DNA of 22,911 nucleotides. Origin: a virus. Positions 14,359 through 21,334 of this stretch are shown in pieces. Below the pieces are notes generated by a model that did not search any database, was not told the origin of the DNA, and saw only the letters and a program-made list of their open reading frames with translations. The translations under genes were made by a program, and so were the position numbers. Every line of letters starts with the position of its first letter. Position 1 is the first letter of the stretch. Where the stretch lies: positions 1 to 22,911 of IMG/VR virus record IMGVR_UViG_3300023202_000310; one strand, 5' to 3'.

Positions 14359-14772
14359 TTAAACTCCCTTCGCTCCGATCCGCGAATGCGGGCAGTCGCC
14401 CCTGCAGGCGCGAAACATCTGGACATTGAGAGGATTAGCCGCACTCAGCTTTCGCGCGCGTTTTTGCCAGTCAAGGCAAGTGTTGGTGGCGATTTCCTGC
14501 CCGAGGCCCGGGCATCTAAGTTTCTCGGCCATCAGCGCGCCGCGCACGGCCTTTTCAACCGCACATAAATCGCCCCTATACTTATCTTTAAGCAGAGACG
14601 AGATCATCGAGTTTGTATAGCCGATGCGTTTGGCGACCTGCGATTGAGAGGTGGCATCGCAGGCTTCCGCCAATACCCTCAGCCAATCTGGAGCGTCATT
14701 GCCCCATGCGGCGGTAAGGTTGGCAACAGACACCGGGATTTGAACCCGTCCACTTGCGGGACCCCTTTTCAT
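14359..14772 (-). CDS. HTH-containing early phage protein with Cys-rich C-terminus
   Basis: 137 aa, overlapping the preceding stop. The middle part AAWGNDAPDWLRVLAEACDA, then SQSQVAKRIGYTNSMISSLL and YRGDL, is a helix-turn-helix resembling XRE-like proteins common in Mu-like prophages. The C-terminus has four conserved-looking Cys residues (RCPGLG, NTCLDW, RACRGDC) that could bind a metal. It is probably a regulator of early transcription or replication; exact role unknown. Confidence 0.75.
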   Translation of the reverse strand: MKRGPASGRVQIPVSVANLTAAWGNDAPDWLRVLAEACDATSQSQVAKRIGYTNSMISSLLKDKYRGDLCAVEKAVRGALMAEKLRCPGLGQEIATNTCLDWQKRARKLSAANPLNVQMFRACRGDCPHSRIGAKGV

Positions 14773-15377
14773 GATGCGTTCTCCTGGTCGATCAGGACGC
14801 CATCAAGGTTGTATTGGTCGCCGGTATTGCCATCGACAACATATCCGGTATTGGGCTGCCAGTAGGGTGATTTGGGTCCATTGTCGCGGATTATGCGCCA
14901 CTTGACGAAGCCGTTTGATGTCGGCGAAGTCCCAGGAACACGGGTTTTCAATTTTGTGACAAACCCAGCGCGACACCAATGCCCGAGATACCGGGCCGCT
15001 GTTGCTTCCGGGTTGTTGTCGTCTTGACGGCGAACCAGGCTGACAAGGTCTTTCGTTGTGGCCTTGCCTTCCGTGCGGAGTGCCGACCAGAGGCGCGCAC
15101 CGAGACTGTTTTCTGAGCGCCTTCTTTTGCCCGTGAGTGGCCCATTGGGGCCGGACGTGATTCTGCGGCCTTCCGCACTCCATTTCCGGCCCGCGTCGGT
15201 GGCGAGGTAGCAACCCGCATAGTCGCGCTTAGCCAGTTTTCGGTGTATCAATCCGCCGACGGCATTGATGATATCGCGCCGTTTATGGCCCGGTAAGGCT
15301 TGATCAAGCTGGTCGATCAAAACACACGTCTCATGCTTCGCGAGTTCGTGCAGGACATGCTCCGAAATCTTGGTCAT
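14769..15377 (-). CDS. Early phage protein with probable winged-helix domains
   Basis: 202 aa directly after the MuB-like gene (ATGA overlap). Residues about 5-65 (VLIDQLDQALPGHKRRDIIN, GLIHRKLAKRDY) and 92-140 (LGARLWSALRTEGKATTKDL, ARYLGHWCRAGFV) look like two winged-helix modules. The C-terminal part is Gly/Asn-rich (YVVDGNTGDQYNLDG). Such proteins follow MuB in Mu-like phages of alphaproteobacteria; no function is known to me. Confidence 0.7.
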   Translation of the reverse strand: MTKISEHVLHELAKHETCVLIDQLDQALPGHKRRDIINAVGGLIHRKLAKRDYAGCYLATDAGRKWSAEGRRITSGPNGPLTGKRRRSENSLGARLWSALRTEGKATTKDLVSLVRRQDDNNPEATAARYLGHWCRAGFVTKLKTRVPGTSPTSNGFVKWRIIRDNGPKSPYWQPNTGYVVDGNTGDQYNLDGVLIDQENAS

Positions 15378-16117
15378 GCCGCCCCCGAATGCCTGGCCAT
15401 CGAATCTTGAACGCTGCGCGCCTTGCCATCGTTGGTCAGAACGTGGCCATTGAGATCAGCCGCACAGACTGGTTTCCCTGTGCGTTTCCCGACGCGTTCT
15501 GCTTCCGCGATATAATTGAGAACTTCGCGCAGGCGGCCCCCTGTATGGCTATGAACAAGTGCGGCCAGATCGTCGGCAATCACGATTTCACAAAGTTCTG
15601 TGCAACACAGACGAACATCATCAATCGAGCATTTCTGGAATTCGGTTACCGCCGCGATCCGCGAATAGATTTGCGGGTATCGCTTGAGGCGTTTATCAAC
15701 GCCTTTCATGCCGCCAATGATAATCGGCACTTCCACTTCGTCCGATAGATCGCGAAACGCCTCGATGATTTCCGGATGCCGCAGGGCGTGTTCGATTTCA
15801 TCGACGATAATATCGCGCTGCTGCATGGCGCAGGCGGTGATCGCTTGATCATAGAGCTTTTCGCGCGTGCGTTCCGGTTGCAGGCCAAGCTCGCTGACCA
15901 GATCGCGCAAAGCCCAGTTCAGGGTCCATCCCGATTTTGCCCGCAACAGGATCGACGTGGTTTGCAACCGGTGCCAGGTTAGCGTCTTGGTTTTTCCATA
16001 ACCCGGCTCACCCATCACCAGATGCCAACTCGCTTCCGGTGCGCCGCGGCGGGACACCTTGTCCCGGCCCGCCAGAAACCGGTCGACATTGGTCACCGAA
16101 ACAAATTTCGCTTCCAT
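15374..16117 (-). CDS. MuB-like AAA+ ATPase, transposition target-selection protein
   Basis: 247 aa, starting four bases after the transposase stop, with AAGGGTG as ribosome binding site. MuB-type ATPases coat target DNA, stimulate the transposase and steer it away from the element's own DNA. Visible motifs are Walker A GEPGYGKT (36-43), Walker B DIIVDE (102-107) and a sensor-like IIIGG near 131-135. There is also a C-terminal helical domain with the HTGGRLREVLNYIAEAERVG pattern of AAA/MuB ATPases. It is shorter than Mu's own B (312 aa), lacking the long N-terminal extension, as in many D3112/B3-like phages. Confidence 0.93.
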   Translation of the reverse strand: MEAKFVSVTNVDRFLAGRDKVSRRGAPEASWHLVMGEPGYGKTKTLTWHRLQTTSILLRAKSGWTLNWALRDLVSELGLQPERTREKLYDQAITACAMQQRDIIVDEIEHALRHPEIIEAFRDLSDEVEVPIIIGGMKGVDKRLKRYPQIYSRIAAVTEFQKCSIDDVRLCCTELCEIVIADDLAALVHSHTGGRLREVLNYIAEAERVGKRTGKPVCAADLNGHVLTNDGKARSVQDSMARHSGAA

Positions 16118-16121
16118 AAAT

Positions 16122-18314
16122 TCACCCTTTCGCCGTTAAAATCCTCAACCTTTGCTGAAATGTTCTGCACGCGGTCAGTTCCGCCAAATAGTTCCGCTGA
16201 ATGTCGTTGAGTTGATCCGGATGCGCGCTGGCAAAGGTGAAAAACGCCAGATCGTCATCCATTTCCGGCTCAGTCGCCGCGCCCGTCTTCGCCGCATGCG
16301 CCTCAATTGTGTGCAGCGGCACCACGTTGTTTTTGCCAAGTTCCTCCCGCGCGCGGGCGGCGGCTTCGATTTCATCCGCGCTTAACGTTTGATCCCGCGC
16401 GATTTCGAGGGCGTCACTGGCCGCTGACAGGTCTTTTGTGTTGTGAATGTCTCGGGCTTGCGGAAACGCGGAAATGTTGCCTGCATCCCGCTCGGCGACA
16501 CGCAATACCGCGTCGATCATGTCGCGCGGCTTCATCGACCGGATTTGCCGTTTCAGAGGTTCAACCTCTTGTTTGATCCGTCGCGCCTGTTCGCGCTGGA
16601 CTTCGAGTTGTGCACTCTTGGGATCGATGCCCAAATGTTCCGGGCAAATCGCTTCCGCTATGAACGCGCCGCCATCTTCCTCAAAACAGTAGATCCGGCC
16701 CATATCCCGCGGGTCATGGCGAATGAAGACGCGGTCGCCTGGATTGAGCGCGCCGGAGATGAAATTCATACCATCGAGGCGTATGCCATATTTGGTAACG
16801 ACGCGGTGGCCGTTCTTGCCGGCAATCGGGGTCAGCAACAAATCGAGCGCGCGCTCGTTTTCGATTTTTCTGATCTTGCCGCTATAACTGGCAGCCTTGG
16901 CGAATGGCGTCTCACCATTCAACCCGCCATGGGCTTTATGCTCATACTTGAGCGAGACCCAGCGGTCGATATTGTCCTGCAACTCTTTTGCCGAAAGATC
17001 GACCTTGAAAACGATTTCTTCCTTTTTGCCCAACCGCTCCGAAAACGCCTTGCGTTCCTCAATCACCTTCCGGTCGGCGACCGAATGGCCTAAAAATCCC
17101 GGCAAAAGCGGCATCATATTGTGCATCAGCGTACCGATATGACGCTCAACCGTGCCTTTTTGCTGTGGTGAAAATGGTGCGGTAATGTGGTGGTGAATAC
17201 CTAAGGAATTAATCGCCCGTTTGGCCTCGTAAGACGTAAAATCCGAGCCGTTATCCGAGCGGATTTCTTCCGGTACACCCCATTCAATAATTGCCCGGCG
17301 TAACAGGCTGACCATCGCTGACGTGCGCGGGGTCCGGCAGACCAAAATCATTATTCTGCGTGAGAAAATGTCGATGACCGCGTAGATATTCATTCGGCCA
17401 TCTATCGTCATGACGTCAGATGGTGAGGCGTCGATTTCCCAAAGCTGATTAAGCCGAACCACATGAACGTTCATATTGGTTCCGCTGAATTTCGCGGATC
17501 CTTTAAACCTGTCGGGATTGGTAATTTTTAGAAGAGCCGTGCGGTTTTCGTTTTTCCATCGGGCGATGAACCGCTGAAACGTGCGGACCGGTGGGATCGA
17601 ACGCGATGAATTGTCGTCGACAACAATCTCGTCACCAAACTTGTCGCGCACGATATCGCGAATATGGTCAGCGGTCAGATGCGGTTGATTGACGATCAGG
17701 GCGCCAATTAACAGAGCCATTTCGCCGCCATGGGAGCGCGCCAGAACGCTTTTGTTGGCGGATTTGTACTTGCCCCCCAGATCATGCTGAAGGCCCTTGT
17801 TGCGGGCCTTGCGCCAGCGCTGCAGGGACGCCGCTGAAACGGACTTGATTTCCGCCTTGACCCATCCCGGAGCCTGTATGGCGCCGGCTTTCCAAGCAAT
17901 CGCAAACTGAAATTCGGCGGCCCGTAGCGACAAATCGCTGACTGCGTGAAAGGTCTCGAAAATTGCCAGCACTTCAAGCCGCGCGTCGCGGCGGATTGAT
18001 TGGATCGGTGTGTAATTTTCTGGTTGAGATTCGCAGAAACTGGATCCAATTTCGCACGGCACCAGGTGTTTATGCCGGCGTAATGCCAGATCGTGACGCG
18101 CATTCGATGGCAGATTGTTGATATGGTATTCAATCCCGCCGCCGCGTCCCGACCGCCGCCGCGCTAGTTTCGGACCCCGCGAGACCCAGTCTTCCCGGGT
18201 GATCATCGCGGCAATTTTACTTTTCGATTTTGGAAGCCCGTTGAGCTTTAGCTTGGCCAAACCGGCACTCGTCAACCAGTCGGAAAGAAGCAGGTTTTCA
18301 CATTGCCGCGTCAT
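16122..18314 (-). CDS. MuA-like DDE transposase
   Basis: 730 aa; ATG overlaps the preceding stop. It is the recombinase that joins phage ends to target DNA. Residues 1-75 form the Mu-type DNA-binding domain (LTSAGLAKLKLNGLPKSKSK, EDWVSRGPKL). Residues ~100-260 are helical end-binding modules with a WRKARNKG segment. The catalytic core (about 285-400) has Asp295 (LWEIDAS), Asp354 (IRSDNGSDF) and Glu390 (KGTVERHIGTL). The Asp354-Glu390 gap is exactly 35 residues, unlike Mu MuA, where it is about 55. A Mu-transposase C-terminal beta-barrel region follows (about 500-560), then a long charged tail likely to contact the ATPase. All three catalytic residues are present, so activity is plausible. Confidence 0.95.
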   Translation of the reverse strand: MTRQCENLLLSDWLTSAGLAKLKLNGLPKSKSKIAAMITREDWVSRGPKLARRRSGRGGGIEYHINNLPSNARHDLALRRHKHLVPCEIGSSFCESQPENYTPIQSIRRDARLEVLAIFETFHAVSDLSLRAAEFQFAIAWKAGAIQAPGWVKAEIKSVSAASLQRWRKARNKGLQHDLGGKYKSANKSVLARSHGGEMALLIGALIVNQPHLTADHIRDIVRDKFGDEIVVDDNSSRSIPPVRTFQRFIARWKNENRTALLKITNPDRFKGSAKFSGTNMNVHVVRLNQLWEIDASPSDVMTIDGRMNIYAVIDIFSRRIMILVCRTPRTSAMVSLLRRAIIEWGVPEEIRSDNGSDFTSYEAKRAINSLGIHHHITAPFSPQQKGTVERHIGTLMHNMMPLLPGFLGHSVADRKVIEERKAFSERLGKKEEIVFKVDLSAKELQDNIDRWVSLKYEHKAHGGLNGETPFAKAASYSGKIRKIENERALDLLLTPIAGKNGHRVVTKYGIRLDGMNFISGALNPGDRVFIRHDPRDMGRIYCFEEDGGAFIAEAICPEHLGIDPKSAQLEVQREQARRIKQEVEPLKRQIRSMKPRDMIDAVLRVAERDAGNISAFPQARDIHNTKDLSAASDALEIARDQTLSADEIEAAARAREELGKNNVVPLHTIEAHAAKTGAATEPEMDDDLAFFTFASAHPDQLNDIQRNYLAELTACRTFQQRLRILTAKG

Positions 18315-18787
18315 AGGTCAGACTCGCTGATTTCCCGATCATCAAGAGCAATCAGCCTGTCGATCTCGGCGCGGTGTTGCACCAATTGCGCGCGATGCAC
18401 GACGCGCTCGCAGAGCGGCATGTATTTGCGGTCCACAACGCCAAACCCAAATTCGCCCGGCAGCAATGTCAACAATTCGAACGCCCCGGTCGCGTGGATC
18501 AGGGCGGCAAAGCGATGAACATTGATCGTATGGCTTTCGCGGGCTTCGGATGCATAGGCATTGAGCGTATTTTCTGTGACCTCTTCACCCAGATATTCGC
18601 TCATTTCCCGCGCAATCTCGGCGCGGGATTTTCCGCAATTCTTGCAGGCTTGCGATATGGCGCGGGCGAAACGCGACGAAATACTCGGTCCCTGTATCGT
18701 GCGCGGGTCCTTATAGGTGATTTCTGCCGAAACGGGCTTAAAGGCAAACAGATCGCCCGTCAGATTATCTTTGGGGCGGCGGCCCAT
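18311..18787 (-). CDS. HTH-like early protein upstream of transposase
   Basis: 158 aa from the ATG at 18787 (MGRRPKDNLTGDLFAF), with AAGGA eight bases upstream; the ATG at 18796 lacks proper spacing. It overlaps the ParB-like gene stop by TGATG. The central part (RAEIAREMSEYLGEEVTENT, LNAYASEARES) looks like a helix-turn-helix. The C-terminus is an Arg/His-rich helix (CERVVHRAQLVQHRAEIDRL). Proteins like this precede A in several Mu-like phages; function unknown. Confidence 0.7.
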   Translation of the reverse strand: MGRRPKDNLTGDLFAFKPVSAEITYKDPRTIQGPSISSRFARAISQACKNCGKSRAEIAREMSEYLGEEVTENTLNAYASEARESHTINVHRFAALIHATGAFELLTLLPGEFGFGVVDRKYMPLCERVVHRAQLVQHRAEIDRLIALDDREISESDL

Positions 18788-19605
18788 CAGAACCATCCTT
18801 GGTTTTTGGCGTGTGTGACGATTTCGTGCCGGTAGGTGTCGAACACATAGGCGCGTGTCGTCGGTGTCATGCGCCCGAGACTGCCGATCGCCGATCGATA
18901 AGTACGGTCAGCGGCGCTCGGCTTCGTTTTGCCAGCAAGATGATCACAAGCCTCACCAACGGATTTGAGGTCGTTGTCATCGGCAAACAACAGATCAAGC
19001 ACCTTCGCCTGATCCGATTTTTCAAGGTTGGCGAACTCAATCAATTGCGCCTGATGGTCGGCAAGCCAGGTGCCTGGGATGCGTTTCCGGGAGGCTGCCG
19101 AGAGGCCTTTCCAGATGGCCGTCGAGCGAAAAAATACCCGCTCGGAAATCCCGACCTTGTCCAGTAATTCAGACCAAACTGCCATTATGGCAGTTTGATT
19201 ATTCTTTTTACGGTCACCGCCTTGTTTTCTTTCCGGATAGAGCTTTTTATAGACCGCATCCAACTCATAAAGGCAGCGCGCGCGGTCCAACGCATTCAAC
19301 TCGTTGCGGATCACGTTTTCGGAGATTTCCTCAAGACGGATATAATCGGCATCTTTGTCGCCATATTTGCGAATGTGAGCAGATATCGTATCCGCGCCGA
19401 TCAACTTCGTGGCAGCCAGCCGGTGAAGGCCCGTTATCAGATCGTAACTACCTTTTACTGGCCGCACCGTGATTGGACTGAGCAAACCTTGCTCGGAAAT
19501 GCTTTCCGCGAGCACCTCGGCCCAGGCATTGTTGAGTGAGCGGGCCCGGTTCTCCGGAATGGTGATTTTGGAAACGGCAATTTCTTGAAATGAATTGGAG
19601 GCCAT
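18787..19605 (-). CDS. ParB/Srx-like nuclease-domain protein
   Basis: 272 aa from the ATG at 19605, two bases after the ner stop; the longer GTG start is disfavoured. Residues 8-80 form a ParB-like N-terminal fold (IAVSKITIPENRARS, SISEQGLLSPITVRP, and the box DLITGLHRLAATKLIG at 55-70). This family binds and hydrolyses CTP in chromosome partitioning, or acts as a nuclease in some phage proteins. The following region (about 95-210) is helical and could include a DNA-binding helix-turn-helix (LDKVGISERVFFRSTAIWKG). The typical parA partner is absent, so partitioning is unlikely; a role in early replication or transposition control is more plausible. Confidence 0.85.
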   Translation of the reverse strand: MASNSFQEIAVSKITIPENRARSLNNAWAEVLAESISEQGLLSPITVRPVKGSYDLITGLHRLAATKLIGADTISAHIRKYGDKDADYIRLEEISENVIRNELNALDRARCLYELDAVYKKLYPERKQGGDRKKNNQTAIMAVWSELLDKVGISERVFFRSTAIWKGLSAASRKRIPGTWLADHQAQLIEFANLEKSDQAKVLDLLFADDNDLKSVGEACDHLAGKTKPSAADRTYRSAIGSLGRMTPTTRAYVFDTYRHEIVTHAKNQGWF

Positions 19606-19607
19606 GT

Positions 19608-19883
19608 TTAAGCCCACTCATTTTTTTGACTGGTCCGACCCTGAGTCGATTTGCTAGAATTATTGTTGGAAGGGAGGTTTTTTTCGTCACGATAAGCAAA
19701 TAGGATATTTGCAGGCACGTCTAAAAAAGCCGCAATGCATCGCTCTGCTTTCGGAAAAGATCGGCCCAGCGCAACAGACAATGAATTGCGCGGCAAGCCT
19801 GCTTTTTCTTCAAGCGAGGTGAGTGTTTGGCCTTGGCGGTTGATTTCCGCCAGAATCGCGTGACGGTCCCAAGAATTTTCCAT
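19608..19883 (-). CDS. ner: Ner-like DNA-binding regulator
   Basis: 91 aa, with GAGG five bases before the ATG at 19883. Residues about 4-65 (WDRHAILAEINRQGQTLTSL, AGLPRNSLSVALGRSFPKAE, RCIAAFLDVPANILFAYR) match the Ner/SfsB (Nlp) helix-turn-helix family. In Mu, Ner is the first early protein and down-regulates both the repressor and early promoters. It is the first gene of the leftward operon, divergent from the repressor. The C-terminal tail is Asn/Ser-rich and likely disordered. Confidence 0.9.
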   Translation of the reverse strand: MENSWDRHAILAEINRQGQTLTSLEEKAGLPRNSLSVALGRSFPKAERCIAAFLDVPANILFAYRDEKNLPSNNNSSKSTQGRTSQKNEWA

Positions 19884-19982
19884 GTGTACCTCAAAGCCGA
19901 ATCGCGTCGGTTTTTTGTGTACCCAATTTCGTAATTACGAATACGACAATTATATCGTATTGTAAACCAGAATGACGCAATA
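19884..19982. promoter_or_regulatory. Divergent ner/repressor switch with operator-like palindromes
   Basis: The 99-bp region contains a perfect 14-bp palindrome TTCGTAATTACGAA (19928-19941) and an inverted repeat AATACGA/TCGTATT (19940-19946 and 19955-19961, 8-nt spacer). A further TCGTATT half-site lies inside the repressor gene (20017-20023). The shared TACGA/TCGTA core suggests one regulator binding several half-sites. On the minus strand a perfect TATAAT -10 box (19954-19949) sits inside the inverted repeat, so binding there would block early transcription. Its -35 is weak. Confidence 0.75.
19949..19954 (-). promoter_or_regulatory. -10 box (TATAAT) of the early promoter
   Basis: A consensus -10 on the minus strand, about 65 bases upstream of the ner start. 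The element 17 bp upstream reads CGTCAT, a poor -35. The box lies in the loop of the AATACGA/TCGTATT inverted repeat, consistent with repression by occlusion. Confidence 0.55.
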
Positions 19983-20375
19983 ATGTTTGAAACAATATTT
20001 AAAAACCGTTTTTCTGTCGTATTAAGCGCAATTGGCAGCCTGAAAAAATCAGCTGAACTCACCGGTGTCAGCTATGAACAGGTGTCGCGGTGGCGCGATC
20101 TGAAATCCCGCCCGCCACTGTTTGCAATTGCTGCTCTATGTCAGGAGGCCGGGGTATCAGTTGATTGGGTGCTCGGCTTGGAAGACACACAGCAGTTGGA
20201 TTCCCAGCTATTGACCAACTGCATTAAGGCCGCTGAAGAACATCTCGATGAGCGGGGCGAGAAACTGGACCCGGAAAACAAAGCAAAGCTGATTTCAAAC
20301 TTGTACGCAATAAGACTGAAAGAAAAACTTGAAAATGCTGAAATTATTAGCCAGTCTATATCCAGCATCGGCTAA
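19983..20375 (+). CDS. Phage repressor-like XRE-family HTH protein
   Basis: 130 aa, the only convincing rightward phage gene besides its neighbour. Residues about 8-66 form an XRE/lambda-type helix-turn-helix (SLKKSAELTGVSYEQVSRWR, then PPLFAIAALCQEAGVSVDWV). The C-terminal half is a Glu/Lys-rich helix, likely for oligomerisation. There is no LexA-like peptidase domain (no Ser/Lys autocleavage motif), so release from lysogeny would not be by RecA-type self-cleavage. It is divergent from ner across palindromic operators. The ATG has no clear Shine-Dalgarno, so translation may be weak or leaderless. Probably the c-type repressor maintaining lysogeny. Confidence 0.82.
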   Translation: MFETIFKNRFSVVLSAIGSLKKSAELTGVSYEQVSRWRDLKSRPPLFAIAALCQEAGVSVDWVLGLEDTQQLDSQLLTNCIKAAEEHLDERGEKLDPENKAKLISNLYAIRLKEKLENAEIISQSISSIG

Positions 20376-20405
20376 TTGGTCTCTTAAATTGTCAGTATCC
20401 GTGTC

Positions 20406-20735
20406 ATGGATGAAGTCGAAGAAATCAGACGGATACTGGCTAAAGCTTCCTCTGCAAATGACAACCGGCGCGCAAACGCGTCACCGTCCATTATAAACAT
20501 CAATGGGCCAATATCGGTTCATGTCGCCGGTCATTTAACTGGCGAAGCGTCTTTTCGTGTGTGTCCAGGAAAACAAAAGAATCAGCGGCCAAAAAACTGT
20601 CAGACCGTTCGCGACGTGCTGGACAGTCTTTCCCCGCCTGGAGCCAGCCGGCCACAATATTTGCGGGTCGCTATTCAGCTGTCCGAACAGGATGAAACGA
20701 CGAAAAAAATGGGGACAGATAAACCCGATGTTTAA
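20406..20735 (+). CDS. Small ORF downstream of the repressor, unknown
   Basis: 109 aa, 30 bp after the repressor on the same strand, probably co-transcribed. N-terminal MDEVEEIRRILAKASSANDN and a central hydrophobic strand IININGPISVHVAGHLTGEA are plausible protein sequence; the C-terminal third is polar. No ribosome binding site is clear and no family is recognised. Its last codons overlap a REP-like element (GGGGACAG at 20711) and a hairpin, so the 3' end may be secondarily altered. Confidence 0.55.
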   Translation: MDEVEEIRRILAKASSANDNRRANASPSIININGPISVHVAGHLTGEASFRVCPGKQKNQRPKNCQTVRDVLDSLSPPGASRPQYLRVAIQLSEQDETTKKMGTDKPDV

Positions 20736-20822
20736 GCGGGCTTAAACAAGGCTTCCACATTGATTTTGTTGGATTAATTATGGTTCTGTCCCGCTTCGCT
20801 CAAACCGTCCCCTTTTGGGGAC
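20711..20822. repeat. REP-like palindromic element
   Basis: GGGGACAG (20711-20718) and CTGTCCC (20786-20792) are inverted, ~75 bp apart. They are followed by GTCCCCTTTTGGGGAC (20807-20822), a perfect 6-bp-arm hairpin with a TTTT loop. Together this resembles REP/BIME-type elements mobilised by Y1-type (TnpA-REP) transposases, which often carry GGGGACAGA-like ends. No Y1 transposase is present in the window. Confidence 0.5.
20729..20748 (+). terminator. Hairpin at the end of the repressor operon
   Basis: TGTTTAAG (20729-20736) pairs with CTTAAACA (20741-20748) around a CGGG loop and overlaps the stop codon of the small ORF. No T-run follows, so termination is only a possibility. Confidence 0.4.
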
Positions 20823-21097
20823 ATTTCAGCAATCCCAAAATTCCCGAAAAATGGCTGAATTCCGCGCATAAACGCGATTTCAAGTAATTTCGAAAACTGA
20901 TCCAGGCACGGTTTCCCAGGGTCGCAACTGTCGCGCTAGAACAACATCAACCAAACAGCGAAAATTTTTGACCAAAGCCATATCGCATTGTTTTTATTTA
21001 GGTAACAACCGCCTGATCCCGCATAATCCCGCCAAATCCCGGTAAAAACAGACCAAAACCCCGCCTCAATCCTTATGTCGTCTCACACTGATTTACA
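20823..21097. other. Phage left-end region, presumed transposase binding sites
   Basis: About 275 bp without a gene between the REP-like element and the broken IS481 frame. On the minus strand it starts 5'-TGTAAATCAGTGTGAG, comparable to the 5'-TG... ends of Mu-like phages. It contains T/A-rich blocks and phased CGGGAT repeats. MuA-type transposases bind several sites within ~200 bp of the end, so this is the expected place for them. Confidence 0.6.
21011..21042. repeat. Phased 10-bp repeats near the phage end
   Basis: On the plus strand GCCTGATCCC, GCATAATCCC and GCCAAATCCC follow each other exactly every 10 bp (21011-21040), then GG. On the minus strand the core reads CGGGAT. A period of one helical turn puts every copy on the same DNA face, as in arrays of cooperative protein sites. 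Confidence 0.8.
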
Positions 21098-21296
21098 TTT
21101 TCTCCAGCGTGAATGGGTTTGTGGCCGGTTCACCACAACCCTCACTGCTGCCAAAGAATCCTAGATCATAGTCGAGAAACGAGATCAGCCAGACCTGGTC
21201 CCCGACTTCCCCCAAACCGAGGATCTGGCCTGCCAAGACTTGGCTAAGATTGATCTTTCGCTTTCCGATACAGATAACGCCGTGCCGGTCCGATCC
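21098..21296 (-). pseudogene. C-terminal fragment of an IS481-type transposase, cut by the prophage
   Basis: The minus-strand frame encodes DRHGVICIGKRKINLSQVLA, then GLGEVGDQVWLISFLDYDLG, FFGS... and EPATNPFTLEKM before a TAA. The block RKINLSxVxAGQxxGxxEVxxxxWLxSFxDYDLGFF...EPxxNPF is the typical C-terminus of IS481-family transposases. These normally continue with several more residues (often ending like LPMSP). Here the frame ends inside the presumed phage sequence (stop formed by TGTAA), so the phage appears to have inserted into an already truncated insertion sequence. The N-terminal part and DDE core are missing. Confidence 0.7.
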
Positions 21297-21334
21297 CGCT
21301 CCGGGACGTGATCTGAGCCCCGCCTGGACCCGAA

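Larger units (their letters stand above)
4055..21097 (-). mobile_element. Mu-like prophage remnant, left end to gp30
   Basis: Gene order on the minus strand is repressor (divergent), Ner, ParB-like, transposase A, ATPase B, small early genes, DUF3164, GemA, Mor, lysis genes, DUF2730, gp26-like, gp27-like, terminase, DUF935 portal and F-type head protein. This is the canonical left-to-middle map of Mu-like phages. The genes that normally follow (virion morphogenesis G, protease/scaffold, major head, tail, right end) are absent. The left end is placed at 21097 because 5'-TG starts there and an IS481 reading frame is broken at the same base. The other boundary is not a real phage end but a deletion scar near insertion-sequence debris. 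Confidence 0.85.
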
